Assembly: GCA_023426145.1 (NCBI GenBank) | Contig: JAFABG010000015.1 | Span: 9,787-73,786, forward strand | DNA from: Bacteroidota bacterium | GTDB taxonomy: Bacteria > Bacteroidota > Bacteroidia > Bacteroidales > Bacteroidaceae | DNA length: 64,000 nucleotides | Reading direction: 5' to 3' | In this document: positions 25,003 through 33,468 of the stretch, one piece after another | Numbering within the stretch: position 1 is the stretch's first letter | How the letters are laid out: each line of letters opens with the position of its first letter | Position numbers and translations under genes: made by a program | The notes under the pieces: generated by a model | The model's database searches: none | The model's input: only the letters and a program-made list of their open reading frames with translations | Told to the model about the DNA's origin: nothing

Positions 25003-26004
25003 TTAAATTTCAACTAAAAGTTTACCAGTATTTTCACCACTAAAGAGACCTATAAAAGCATCCGGTAAAGCATCGAAACCTTTCATGATTGTTTCTTGAT
25101 ACTGTAATTTTCCTCCGCTAATCCATTCGGTAAGTTGCTTTACAGCTTCAGGGAAATGTTTAGAGAAGTCACTTACGATAAATCCTTTCATGAGCGCACT
25201 ATTTTTGACTAATGCTACTTGTGGACGTGGACCTATTGGGGCTTCAGTACTATTATACATGGAAATCTGTCCACAAATAATAATTCGGGCAAATTTGTTG
25301 ATATGTTGTAGCACAGCATCCGATATTTCTCCTCCCACATTGTCATAGTATATATCTACTCCATTGGGACAAGCTTTGGCTATTTCTGCTGATATATCTT
25401 CGGTATGGTAGTTGATAACCTCATCAAAATGAAGTGCATCTTTCAGATATGCAGCCTTACTATCAGTGCCGGCAATACCCACAACGCGACAACCTTTAAT
25501 TTTAGCAATCTGTCCTACTACTACACCTACAGCTCCAGCGGCACCTGAAATCACTACAGTCTCTCCTGCTTTAGGTTCACCGATATATGTCAAACCGCAA
25601 TAGGCCGTAAGTCCGGGCATTCCTAAGATACCTAAATAATAACTCAATGGAGCCAAACCTTGCTGTAATTTTGTAACCGTACTACCATTTACTACCTGTT
25701 GTTCTGCCCATGCCAGATTTCCAAGTACGACATCTCCCGATTTGAAATCGGCATGTTTGCTTTCCAACACTTTCGCAACAACTCCACCAGAAATAGGTTT
25801 CCCCACTTCATAAGGCTCAACATAAGATTTAGAAGCACTCATTCGGCCTCGCATATAAGGATCTACTGACACGTAGAGGGCTTTTAGTAATAGTTCTCCT
25901 TCATTTAATGATGTAGGCAATGAGGCCTCAGTAGTTTCAAAATGTTCTCTAGTAACCATTCCGACCGGCCTTGATTTAAATAGAATTTGTTTATTCATAA
26001 TCAT
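25003..26004 (-). CDS. NADP-dependent medium-chain oxidoreductase (alkenal/one reductase-like)
   Basis: A 333-residue MDR-superfamily enzyme without the zinc ligands of alcohol dehydrogenases. It has VDPYMRGRMS, the nucleotide-binding GAAGAVGVVVGQIAKIKG, and IYYDNVGGEISDAVL, all typical of the CurA / prostaglandin-reductase / leukotriene B4 dehydrogenase branch. It would reduce alpha,beta-unsaturated carbonyls with NADPH. The start may be the ATG two codons downstream (25998). It is first in a two-gene leftward operon with the OYE-family gene. Confidence 0.88.
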   Translation of the reverse strand: MIMNKQILFKSRPVGMVTREHFETTEASLPTSLNEGELLLKALYVSVDPYMRGRMSASKSYVEPYEVGKPISGGVVAKVLESKHADFKSGDVVLGNLAWAEQQVVNGSTVTKLQQGLAPLSYYLGILGMPGLTAYCGLTYIGEPKAGETVVISGAAGAVGVVVGQIAKIKGCRVVGIAGTDSKAAYLKDALHFDEVINYHTEDISAEIAKACPNGVDIYYDNVGGEISDAVLQHINKFARIIICGQISMYNSTEAPIGPRPQVALVKNSALMKGFIVSDFSKHFPEAVKQLTEWISGGKLQYQETIMKGFDALPDAFIGLFSGENTGKLLVEI

Positions 26005-26133
26005 CCTTTTTTTATTTTTCCCAAATTAAAGCATCTGGGTAATCTAACCTATTGTGATCAAACGCTTCATTTACAGCCTTTGTTCGTTAATACACAAACA
26101 AAATATACTAAATAAGTTTATAACTCCTTACGT

Positions 26134-26174
26134 TAACTTTGCAACCTTGTTGCACAATTCATTCGCTATCTTTG
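26134..26174 (+). promoter_or_regulatory. Promoter region of the Zn/Cd-type ATPase operon
   Basis: Two TAnnTTTG boxes lie in tandem: TAACTTTG (26134-26141) and TATCTTTG (26167-26174), the latter 27 bp before the ATG. Neither has a clear -33 box, which suits a regulated promoter. A 15-bp palindrome lies between them. Confidence 0.5.
26140..26154. promoter_or_regulatory. Candidate Fur-family operator
   Basis: TGCAAC-CTT-GTTGCA is a perfect 6-bp-arm palindrome placed between two -7 boxes of the P-ATPase/Fur-family operon. Its size and symmetry suit a Fur-type dimer site. That the Fur-family protein encoded downstream is its ligand is inference from position. Confidence 0.5.
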
Positions 26175-26200
26175 TAGCAGTTTATAAAAAATGAGTGATT

Positions 26201-28153
26201 ATGGGACATTGTAGTTGTTGTGCAAATACACGCGAGTGTGCACCCGAAAAATATATCAAAAAGCCAACTAACCTATTTGCTGAATATTGGAGAGTAGGGC
26301 TTTCATTTCTTTTGCTGATAGGCGGAATCCTTATGCATGTTTTAGAACTTGGCTTTTTTAACCAAGGCTATTTCTCTTTACTTTGGTATATTGTTGCTTA
26401 TCTTCCAGTGGGGCTTCCAGTGATGAAAGAGGCTTGGGAAGGTATAAGAGAGAAAGAATTCTTCAGTGAGTTTACACTGATGTTTATCGCTACGCTTGGG
26501 GCCTTCTATATTGGTGAGTATCCTGAGGGAGTAGCTGTTATGTTGTTTTATTCTATAGGTGAGTTGTTTCAAGAGAAAGCTGTAGATAATGCAAAACGGC
26601 ATATCGGAGCTTTGTTGGACATTCGTCCGGAAGAGGCGGCTCTAGTCAAAGACAATTTAATTTTTAAGGTAAATCCCCGAGAGGTGAAAGTAGGAGAAAT
26701 CATAGAAGTGAAGCCTGGCGGGCGAGTACCTTTGGATGGATTGTTGTTGACTGATGTGGCATCGTTCAATACCGCAGCATTAACCGGTGAAAGTTTACCT
26801 CGTCAGATCAGTAAAGACGAGGAAGTATTGGCTGGAATGATAGTCACTGATCGGATGATTCGAATAAGAGTGAGCAGACCTTTTGATAAAAGTGCTCTTT
26901 CCCGTATTTTAGAGTTGGTCCAGGATGCTTCGGAACGTAAAGCTCCCGCAGAGCTATTTATTCGTAAATTTGCACGAATATATACGCCTGCTGTTACTGG
27001 TTTGGCGGTTCTTATCGTTCTACTTCCATTTCTTTATTCTTTAGTTGCTACTGGCTTTATTTTTGTTTTTAATGACTGGCTATATCGAGCTTTAGTCTTT
27101 CTCGTCATTTCCTGTCCTTGTGCTCTTGTAGTAAGCATCCCGTTGGGATACTTCGGAGGAATTGGAGCAGCTTCTCGGTTAGGAATCTTATTCAAAGGAG
27201 GGAATTATTTGGATGCTATCACTAAGGTCAACACAGTAGTATTTGATAAAACAGGGACATTAACTCAAGGAACCTTTGATGTGCAGTTTAGTTCATCTGC
27301 TTCTGATTTTTCAGATGAAGAATTAGTCCGTTGGGTGGCTTCGGTTGAGAAGGGGAGTACTCATCCCATTGCAAAGGCTGTAGTTGCCTATGCTGAGCAA
27401 CGAAAAGTTACACTCTCATCGGCAACCGACGTAAAGGAATTTGCTGGTCTTGGTGTTGAAGCAACTGTAGAAGACGTTCGAGTGTTAGTTGGTAATTGCA
27501 AACTACTTTCTGATTTGCATATAGTCTATCCTTCGGAACTGCTTACCATTTCCGACACTATCGTTGTTTGTGCGGTAGAAAACAAATATGCTGGTTATCT
27601 GTTATTATCTGATAGTCTCAAAGAAGATGCAGTATTAGCTATAGATCACTTGAAAGCGCAGGGAATTCAAAACATTCAGATGTTATCCGGTGATAAACAA
27701 AGTATTGTTAGTACATTTGCACAGCAGCTTGGTCTTTCAAAAGCTTATGGTGATCTTCTCCCTGAAGGGAAGGTGAAGCACTTGGAAGAACTGCGTGCTG
27801 ATGCTGATAATCAGATAGCCTTTGTGGGGGACGGTCTGAATGATTCTCCAGTACTAGCGCTAAGCCATGTTGGTATAGCGATGGGGGGATTAGGAAGTGA
27901 TGCTGCAATTGAAACAGCTGATGTAGTGATACAAACTGACCAACCTTCAAAAGTAGCTGAAGCTATAAAAATAGGAAAGTTGACGCGACGTATTGTGTGG
28001 CAAAACATTTCTCTCGCTTTTGGTGTGAAACTGCTCGTTCTACTATTAGGAGCAGCTGGGGTGGCCACTTTGTGGGAAGCCGTTTTTGCTGATGTCGGTG
28101 TAGCATTGTTGGCCATCATGAACGCTGTAAGGATACAGAAGTTGATAAAATAA
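26201..28153 (+). CDS. Heavy-metal P-type ATPase, Zn/Cd/Pb exporter type
   Basis: A 650-residue P1B ATPase from the ATG at 26201; a GTG two codons earlier is possible. It has CPC at 305-307 in TM6, DKTGTLT with Asp349, the HP motif at 388-389, and a conserved Asp in the last helices (FADVGVALLAIMNAVR), which marks the Zn2+/Cd2+/Pb2+ group rather than copper pumps. The N-terminus has no full HMA domain, only a Cys cluster (GHCSCCANTRECA) that may bind metal. It exports metal from the cytoplasm. The Fur-family gene starts 7 bp downstream and probably controls it. Confidence 0.9.
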   Translation: MGHCSCCANTRECAPEKYIKKPTNLFAEYWRVGLSFLLLIGGILMHVLELGFFNQGYFSLLWYIVAYLPVGLPVMKEAWEGIREKEFFSEFTLMFIATLGAFYIGEYPEGVAVMLFYSIGELFQEKAVDNAKRHIGALLDIRPEEAALVKDNLIFKVNPREVKVGEIIEVKPGGRVPLDGLLLTDVASFNTAALTGESLPRQISKDEEVLAGMIVTDRMIRIRVSRPFDKSALSRILELVQDASERKAPAELFIRKFARIYTPAVTGLAVLIVLLPFLYSLVATGFIFVFNDWLYRALVFLVISCPCALVVSIPLGYFGGIGAASRLGILFKGGNYLDAITKVNTVVFDKTGTLTQGTFDVQFSSSASDFSDEELVRWVASVEKGSTHPIAKAVVAYAEQRKVTLSSATDVKEFAGLGVEATVEDVRVLVGNCKLLSDLHIVYPSELLTISDTIVVCAVENKYAGYLLLSDSLKEDAVLAIDHLKAQGIQNIQMLSGDKQSIVSTFAQQLGLSKAYGDLLPEGKVKHLEELRADADNQIAFVGDGLNDSPVLALSHVGIAMGGLGSDAAIETADVVIQTDQPSKVAEAIKIGKLTRRIVWQNISLAFGVKLLVLLLGAAGVATLWEAVFADVGVALLAIMNAVRIQKLIK

Positions 28154-28160
28154 AATAATA

Positions 28161-28586
28161 ATGGAAGAAAAAGTTTATCTGAACAAGTTGGCTAAAAGAA
28201 ACATCAAGCCGACGGCTATACGACTTCTCATCTTGAGAACGATGATGGAAGCCGGGCGTGCTGTGTCTCAACTCGATCTTGAAACCTTACTTGATTCTGT
28301 TGATAAATCGACGATTTCCCGAACCATTACGCTTTTCTTATCCCATCATCTGATACATAGCATCGACGACGGAAGCGGTTCGTGGAAATATGCTGTTTGT
28401 AGTGATGCGTGCAATTGTGTGTTAAAAGATTTGCATTCGCATTTCTATTGCGAAAAATGCCACCGGACATTCTGTCTGGAAAATATTCATATTCCTGTGA
28501 TCGATTTACCTAAAGGATTTACTTTACATAGCGTTAATTATGTGGTAAAGGGGATTTGTGAGGAATGTTCTCAACAAGAAGATTGA
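28161..28586 (+). CDS. Fur-family metalloregulator
   Basis: A 141-residue Fur-fold protein. The winged helix (about 10-75) includes KPTAIRLLILRTMM and DKSTISRTITLFLSHHLIH. The dimer domain has structural-zinc pairs C97-x2-C100 and C133-x2-C136 and a possible sensing His/Cys cluster (C80, C84, C86, H92, H94). Linkage to a Zn/Cd-type exporter 7 bp upstream suggests sensing of zinc or cadmium excess, or Zur-type behaviour; the metal cannot be decided from sequence. A convergent hairpin closes the operon. Confidence 0.88.
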   Translation: MEEKVYLNKLAKRNIKPTAIRLLILRTMMEAGRAVSQLDLETLLDSVDKSTISRTITLFLSHHLIHSIDDGSGSWKYAVCSDACNCVLKDLHSHFYCEKCHRTFCLENIHIPVIDLPKGFTLHSVNYVVKGICEECSQQED

Positions 28587-28608
28587 TGATAAGTGCATCA
28601 ATAAAGAA

Positions 28609-28673
28609 GCACGGATTTTATCGGAGAAATAGATTCTAATGGCGTAGAACCATCGCTCTGATAAAATTCGTGC
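28609..28673. terminator. Long hairpin between the Fur-family gene and the GH3 gene
   Basis: The arms 28609-28626 (GCACGGATTTTATCGGAG) and 28656-28673 pair over 18 positions with two G:T-type mismatches around a 29-nt loop. It separates two convergent transcripts. No strong T tract follows, so its role as terminator is by position. Confidence 0.65.
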
Positions 28674-28688
28674 CCAATAAATTAGTTA

Positions 28689-30938
28689 CTAATCGATTAC
28701 TTTAAAAAGCATTTTTTCACCCGACTGACTATTTGGTGCTACCCAAAGAGCAAAGTCTCCTGCTTCTACCGTTTTTATGTTATCTATATTCCAGAAAGCA
28801 AGCTCACTAACAGGAAGCTCAAATGATACATTTTTCTTTTCACCGGGTTTTAACGTAACACGGGTAAAGCGCTTCAATTCTTTAACAGGGCGCGTTACAG
28901 ACCCAACAAGGTCTTGCACGTAAAGCTGGGCAATCTCTGTGCCTTCATATTTTCCTGTATTCTCCAGATCGAAACTCACCGTCAGTACATCATTTATCTT
29001 GAGTTCTTTTGAAGATAGTTTCATGTGGCTATAGCTGAAAGTTGTGTAGGAAAGTCCATAGCCAAACGGAAATAAAGGATCAAACCCTGCATCCATATAG
29101 AAAGATGTACAACCTAGTGATGTTTGTCCTGCTTCGAGAGGAATATCGTTAATCAAAATTTCCTCTTTTGTAGCTGGGCGCCCGGTGTTGTTATGTGCAT
29201 AGTAAATAGGAATTTGTCCAACCATCTTTGGGAAAGTGACAGGCGTTTTTCCACTGGGTACAGCTTTGCCCCAAATTAAATTGGCCAAAGCGGGACCTCC
29301 CATCGTTCCGGGGTGGAAACAATACAGCATTGCTGCTGAGAGAGCCGTTTCTTTTTCAATGGTAAGTGGGCGTCCTGCCATTACAATCGTGACTAATGGT
29401 TTCCCTGTTTTAGCTAGTGCAGCAATCAAATCACTTTGTGCTCCTTGTAGATTAAGATCGGCTAAGGAGTGAGCTTCGCCAGATAGAATAGATTCTTCAC
29501 CAACAAATGCCAATATTACATCGGCACGAGTTGTTGCAGCAACCGCTTTGGTTATACCTTCTTTGTTTTTGTCACGGCTATAAGCCAGCCCAGGCTCATA
29601 AATCACCTGTACTTGGTCTCCTACTAGCTCTTTTATGGCAGTAAGCGGAGTCACTGTGTGGCTTTTCTCACCGTCAAAGACCCATGTACCTAACTGATCA
29701 TGAGGCGCATTGGCCATAGGCCCTATGATAGCGACTGATTTTACGGAACCTTGTAATGGAAGCACTTCCTTTTCATTCTTCAATAATATAGCCGATTCGA
29801 TAGCGGCCTGTTTGGCTGCTTCAAGGTGAGCTGTGGCATATAGAATGTTGGCTTTCTCATCCACGTAAGGGCTTTCAAATAATCCGAGACGATATTTAAC
29901 CCGCAAAATATTGCGAACAGCTTCGTCTATATCAGCTAGTCTCACTTTTCCGGTCTTGATGAGTTCAGGGATTTCTTTGACGAAGGTGTTGCCTACCATT
30001 TCCATATCTACCCCAGCATTCACTGCTTTCATTGCGGCTTCTTTAGAATCTGCAGCGAATCCATGAGTGATCATTTCTACAGATGAGGCCCAGTCCGTAA
30101 CCACTAAACCATCGAATCCCCATTCGTCACGAAGTATTTTTTTCAGAATAAAAGAATTGCCTGTAGAAGGTACCCCGTCGTTGTCATTGAATGAGGTCAT
30201 AAACGTTGCGGCTCCTGCTTTAGCAGCTGCTTCGAAAGGGGGAAGATAGACATTACGTAATCGTCTTTCCGGAATGAAGGTGGAATTATAATCTCTTCCT
30301 CCTTCAGCAGCACCGTAGCCCACGAAATGTTTAGGGCAAGCAGCGATCGAGGTAGGGTTATTTAATGAATCGCCCTGAAAACCTTTAATCATAGCTGCTC
30401 CCATTGTGGAGGTCAAGTAAGTATCTTCGCCACATCCTTCTGCCATTCTTCCCCAGCGGGGATCGCGAGCAATGTCGATCATTGGAGCAAAGGTCCATCG
30501 AATACCTACTGATGAGGCTTCAATAGCAGCTATGCGTGCACCTTCTTCAGCTATTTTAGGATCAAAGGATGCTGCTTGCCCCAAAGGAATTGGGAAAATA
30601 GTCTTAAATCCATGAATGACATCACGTGCCATTAGCAAGGGAATGCCAAGACGAGATTCATTCATGGCGACATGCTGGAGCGCATTAATGCGTATTGGAT
30701 CTGTTTCGTTGAGTATAGAACCTACACCACCTTGCTTAATAACTATGCTCATTTCTTCAATGTTAGCATAGGAAGTGATTTGGTTCATCTGCCCCAATTT
30801 TTCCTCTAAAGTCATCCTTGACAAGAGGGACTCAATTTTCTTCTCTATCATTGTGTCCCCCTCCTTATCCACCATCTTTGTGCAGGAGATGAAAGGAAGA
30901 AGGAGCAGGCACGCAGAGAAAATCTTTATTATTTTCAT
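28689..30938 (-). CDS. GH3 beta-glucosidase lipoprotein (BglX-like), PUL enzyme
   Basis: A 749-residue GH3 enzyme with a lipoprotein signal (cleavage before Cys19 in FISC). The catalytic domain has KHF at 203-205 and the nucleophile Asp282 in GLVVTDWAS. The (alpha/beta)6 domain and a C-terminal fibronectin-III-like domain follow. It would release glucose from beta-linked gluco-oligosaccharides in the periplasm. It is the last gene of the PUL, 12 bp after the GH16 gene. The combination GH16 plus GH3 points to beta-1,3- or mixed-linkage glucan. Confidence 0.93.
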   Translation of the reverse strand: MKIIKIFSACLLLLPFISCTKMVDKEGDTMIEKKIESLLSRMTLEEKLGQMNQITSYANIEEMSIVIKQGGVGSILNETDPIRINALQHVAMNESRLGIPLLMARDVIHGFKTIFPIPLGQAASFDPKIAEEGARIAAIEASSVGIRWTFAPMIDIARDPRWGRMAEGCGEDTYLTSTMGAAMIKGFQGDSLNNPTSIAACPKHFVGYGAAEGGRDYNSTFIPERRLRNVYLPPFEAAAKAGAATFMTSFNDNDGVPSTGNSFILKKILRDEWGFDGLVVTDWASSVEMITHGFAADSKEAAMKAVNAGVDMEMVGNTFVKEIPELIKTGKVRLADIDEAVRNILRVKYRLGLFESPYVDEKANILYATAHLEAAKQAAIESAILLKNEKEVLPLQGSVKSVAIIGPMANAPHDQLGTWVFDGEKSHTVTPLTAIKELVGDQVQVIYEPGLAYSRDKNKEGITKAVAATTRADVILAFVGEESILSGEAHSLADLNLQGAQSDLIAALAKTGKPLVTIVMAGRPLTIEKETALSAAMLYCFHPGTMGGPALANLIWGKAVPSGKTPVTFPKMVGQIPIYYAHNNTGRPATKEEILINDIPLEAGQTSLGCTSFYMDAGFDPLFPFGYGLSYTTFSYSHMKLSSKELKINDVLTVSFDLENTGKYEGTEIAQLYVQDLVGSVTRPVKELKRFTRVTLKPGEKKNVSFELPVSELAFWNIDNIKTVEAGDFALWVAPNSQSGEKMLFKVID

Positions 30939-30950
30939 ACCTATTAATTC

Positions 30951-32069
30951 TTATTTTTGCTGAAATACACGTACATAGTCAATTTCATAAGTTGCTGGGA
31001 GTGCTGATTCGTCTACTCCCTCAGCTCCGCCCCAGTTACCGCCCCAAGCTAGGTTTAGTTTCACATAGAAAGGGGCATTAAATGGCCAAGTATTTTTGTC
31101 ATTCGTCTTATCGTTGTCAAACCGGAAAAGTTGTTGTCCATCTACAAACGTACGTATAAAATCTTCTGTCCACTCCAATGCATAAACGTGATATTCCGAT
31201 TGTGCTGTAGCCACATAGGTTTCATTCGTTTTTTGTGTCCCTATAGAGTGGTTATACGCTTTGCAATGGATAGATGAGGATACGTAGTTGGCATGGTAGC
31301 CCACTTCTTCCATGATGTCAATTTCACCATCATCCGGCCAAGCTGTATAATTCTTCGGCATCATCCAGAAAGCAGGCCATGTTCCTTTTCCTTTTGGTAA
31401 TTTTAGTCGGGCCTCAAAATAACCGTACTTCCAGCTTTCCTTAGTATTCATGCGGATGGAATAAACCGTTCCTCCAATTTTTTGCGCAATAATGCTGAGG
31501 ATACCGTCTTTAATTGAAGCTAGCTGTGTGTTCTCTTGGCTACCGGCAACATAATTTTGGAGTTCATTGTTTCCCCAACCATTGCCTCCAGTCTCATAAT
31601 ACCAGTGATCTAGGTTAGGACTAGTTCCTGTATTAAACTCATCGTTCCAAATTAATCGGTAACCTTCTGGGACATTAATTCCCGGATCAACAGGTGGTTC
31701 AGGACTAGCTTCTTGTACGATGCGGACGTAGGAGCGGGAAGCTCCGGCTTTCACCACTACCTTTCCCTCGCGGGATTGGTAGCTGGTGTTTGCTTTTACT
31801 GTGACTTCAACGGTACCTTGTGAACTATTGTATATGGGTTTACAGCTTACCCATTCCTTACATGCATCATCACTGAAAGCTGTCCATTCGAGGTCTGAAT
31901 TCACTGTGATCGCAGTCACGGATCCTGCATACGAAACCGATATTTCAGTAGGCGACGCATCTATCGATGGAACTTTTGCCTCTTCATTATCATCGCTGCA
32001 CGACAAAAGTCCGAAGATGCAGGCAAAGGTATAAAGTATGGTCATTGTTTTCATTTTTTCTTGTTTCAT
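30951..32069 (-). CDS. BACON-GH16 endo-beta-glucanase lipoprotein (laminarinase-like)
   Basis: A 372-residue surface lipoprotein (LLSC, Cys24). A BACON domain spans about 35-122 (PTEISVSYAG... RIVQEASPEP), followed by a GH16 beta-jelly roll. The active site is EIDIMEE, with nucleophile Glu249, Asp251 and acid/base Glu254, the bulged form of laminarinases and lichenases. FWMMPKN and WPFNAPFYVKLNLAWGGNWG are also GH16 signatures. It would cut beta-1,3- or beta-1,3/1,4-glucan at the cell surface. Its ATG overlaps the stop of the upstream binding-protein gene by one base. Confidence 0.93.
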   Translation of the reverse strand: MKQEKMKTMTILYTFACIFGLLSCSDDNEEAKVPSIDASPTEISVSYAGSVTAITVNSDLEWTAFSDDACKEWVSCKPIYNSSQGTVEVTVKANTSYQSREGKVVVKAGASRSYVRIVQEASPEPPVDPGINVPEGYRLIWNDEFNTGTSPNLDHWYYETGGNGWGNNELQNYVAGSQENTQLASIKDGILSIIAQKIGGTVYSIRMNTKESWKYGYFEARLKLPKGKGTWPAFWMMPKNYTAWPDDGEIDIMEEVGYHANYVSSSIHCKAYNHSIGTQKTNETYVATAQSEYHVYALEWTEDFIRTFVDGQQLFRFDNDKTNDKNTWPFNAPFYVKLNLAWGGNWGGAEGVDESALPATYEIDYVRVFQQK

Positions 32070-33448
32070 TACTCTTTATGTTTTTGTAAAATAATGTCTT
32101 TGATCGTCAAGTCTGTATTGGCTGGATTCCCCCCGAAATCAAAAACTAGCTTAGCTTGTGTAATGTCGACTCCTGTAGCATTAATTGCTTTTACAATAAC
32201 ATCTTCTCCAGCTGTTAACTTGATCTTTTCGAGGAGGAAGACAAATATATTGTCGTTATCGCCTCCACCTACCTGAACTAATTTTACAGTGACCGAATTA
32301 ATGTCGTTAGACGCCTGCATTACTACACGAAAATCATAGTTCTCGGCAGCAGAAGTAGTAAGATTATCACTAACGAAGATCACTTGATTTTGCCATTGAT
32401 CACTTGTTGCACTTGGGAAACTGAGTGAATACGTTGCTCCATCAATACTAAGTGCTGGGTTTTCAATCTGACTCCATCCTGGGGCATAATAGAATTCGTT
32501 CGTAAAGGCTACCCCATGCCATAAGTTATCAGGACTGTCCACTGCGCTCCAAGTAGGCTCAGGGGTGTCTTCTTCTTCAGGAACAACGGTTCCATCATCG
32601 TTAGCATGATCTTTTAATACGATGTTTTCGATAGTGATGACAGTATTTGCAGCGTTCCCACCAAAATCGCAAACTAATTTCAGATTGGCAATATCAATTC
32701 CGGGCATATTACTTTTCCAGATACATAATGGCTCATTAGCTGTCAGAGCTGTTTTGCTTTCGAGATAAAATACGCCGTCGTCAGATCCATCTACCAGCTT
32801 TACTGTTACATGTGGATGATCGGTAGTTGAAGTGAGGATAACAGAAAAATCGTAATGTTTCTCAGCGTCAGTAGCAATATTGGTAGGGGTTAGCATCTGT
32901 GCTTGCCAAGTGTCGGTAGTTGCTTCTGGAAGGGTTATGGAATATACACCATCCACCAGTGAGTAAGCTGGATCAGTAATTTGATTCCATCCCGGTGCAT
33001 ACCAAAATGTGGGTGCATCAACCGTGGCTGTTTTCCAGATATTAAAGGCACTTTCCGGATCGAATCCACCAAACCCTGTCATAATGGTTTTGTCTATGTG
33101 GAAGCTTTTTGAGATTGCTCTGTCACTAACTCCGTTGGAATTGGCTATTTTAACCTCTATACTGTAATCGCCTGCTTTTCGATAATATTTAGTCATGTGG
33201 AAGGCCGTTGAATAACTTTTTCCATCGATAATCCAAACTGGCATTACTCCTGTCTCCCCTTCGAAAGAGAAGGTCACATAATTAGTTTCTTGATTTACAT
33301 CTACATGAATAGAACCTTCGTAATCTGACGCTACCGGAATTCCCGCTTCACTGGGAGAGTTGAAACTCTCGGGTGAGCATGACGCGATGGTTAGAACAAC
33401 GCTGATTGCTAGCCATACTTCACTAAATTGTTTATATATCTTTTTCAT
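32069..33448 (-). CDS. Surface glycan-binding lipoprotein with PKD-like domain and two tandem lectin-like repeats
   Basis: The protein is 459 residues from the ATG at 33448 (MKKIYKQF...); the frame extends seven codons up, touching the susD stop. A lipobox (IASC) is followed by a PKD/Ig-like domain (about 40-120), then two homologous domains of about 150 residues (about 133-281 and 307-457). Both share WYAPGW or YYAPGW, a WQ(A/N)Q segment, HYDF/NYDF, VTVKLV and DFGGN-ANT. An acidic Pro/Glu linker joins them. No catalytic residues are evident. Position after susD marks it as the PUL's accessory binding protein (SGBP-B role), which is inference from context. Confidence 0.75.
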   Translation of the reverse strand: MKKIYKQFSEVWLAISVVLTIASCSPESFNSPSEAGIPVASDYEGSIHVDVNQETNYVTFSFEGETGVMPVWIIDGKSYSTAFHMTKYYRKAGDYSIEVKIANSNGVSDRAISKSFHIDKTIMTGFGGFDPESAFNIWKTATVDAPTFWYAPGWNQITDPAYSLVDGVYSITLPEATTDTWQAQMLTPTNIATDAEKHYDFSVILTSTTDHPHVTVKLVDGSDDGVFYLESKTALTANEPLCIWKSNMPGIDIANLKLVCDFGGNAANTVITIENIVLKDHANDDGTVVPEEEDTPEPTWSAVDSPDNLWHGVAFTNEFYYAPGWSQIENPALSIDGATYSLSFPSATSDQWQNQVIFVSDNLTTSAAENYDFRVVMQASNDINSVTVKLVQVGGGDNDNIFVFLLEKIKLTAGEDVIVKAINATGVDITQAKLVFDFGGNPANTDLTIKDIILQKHKE

Positions 33449-33468
33449 AATACGATCATTTATGTTCA

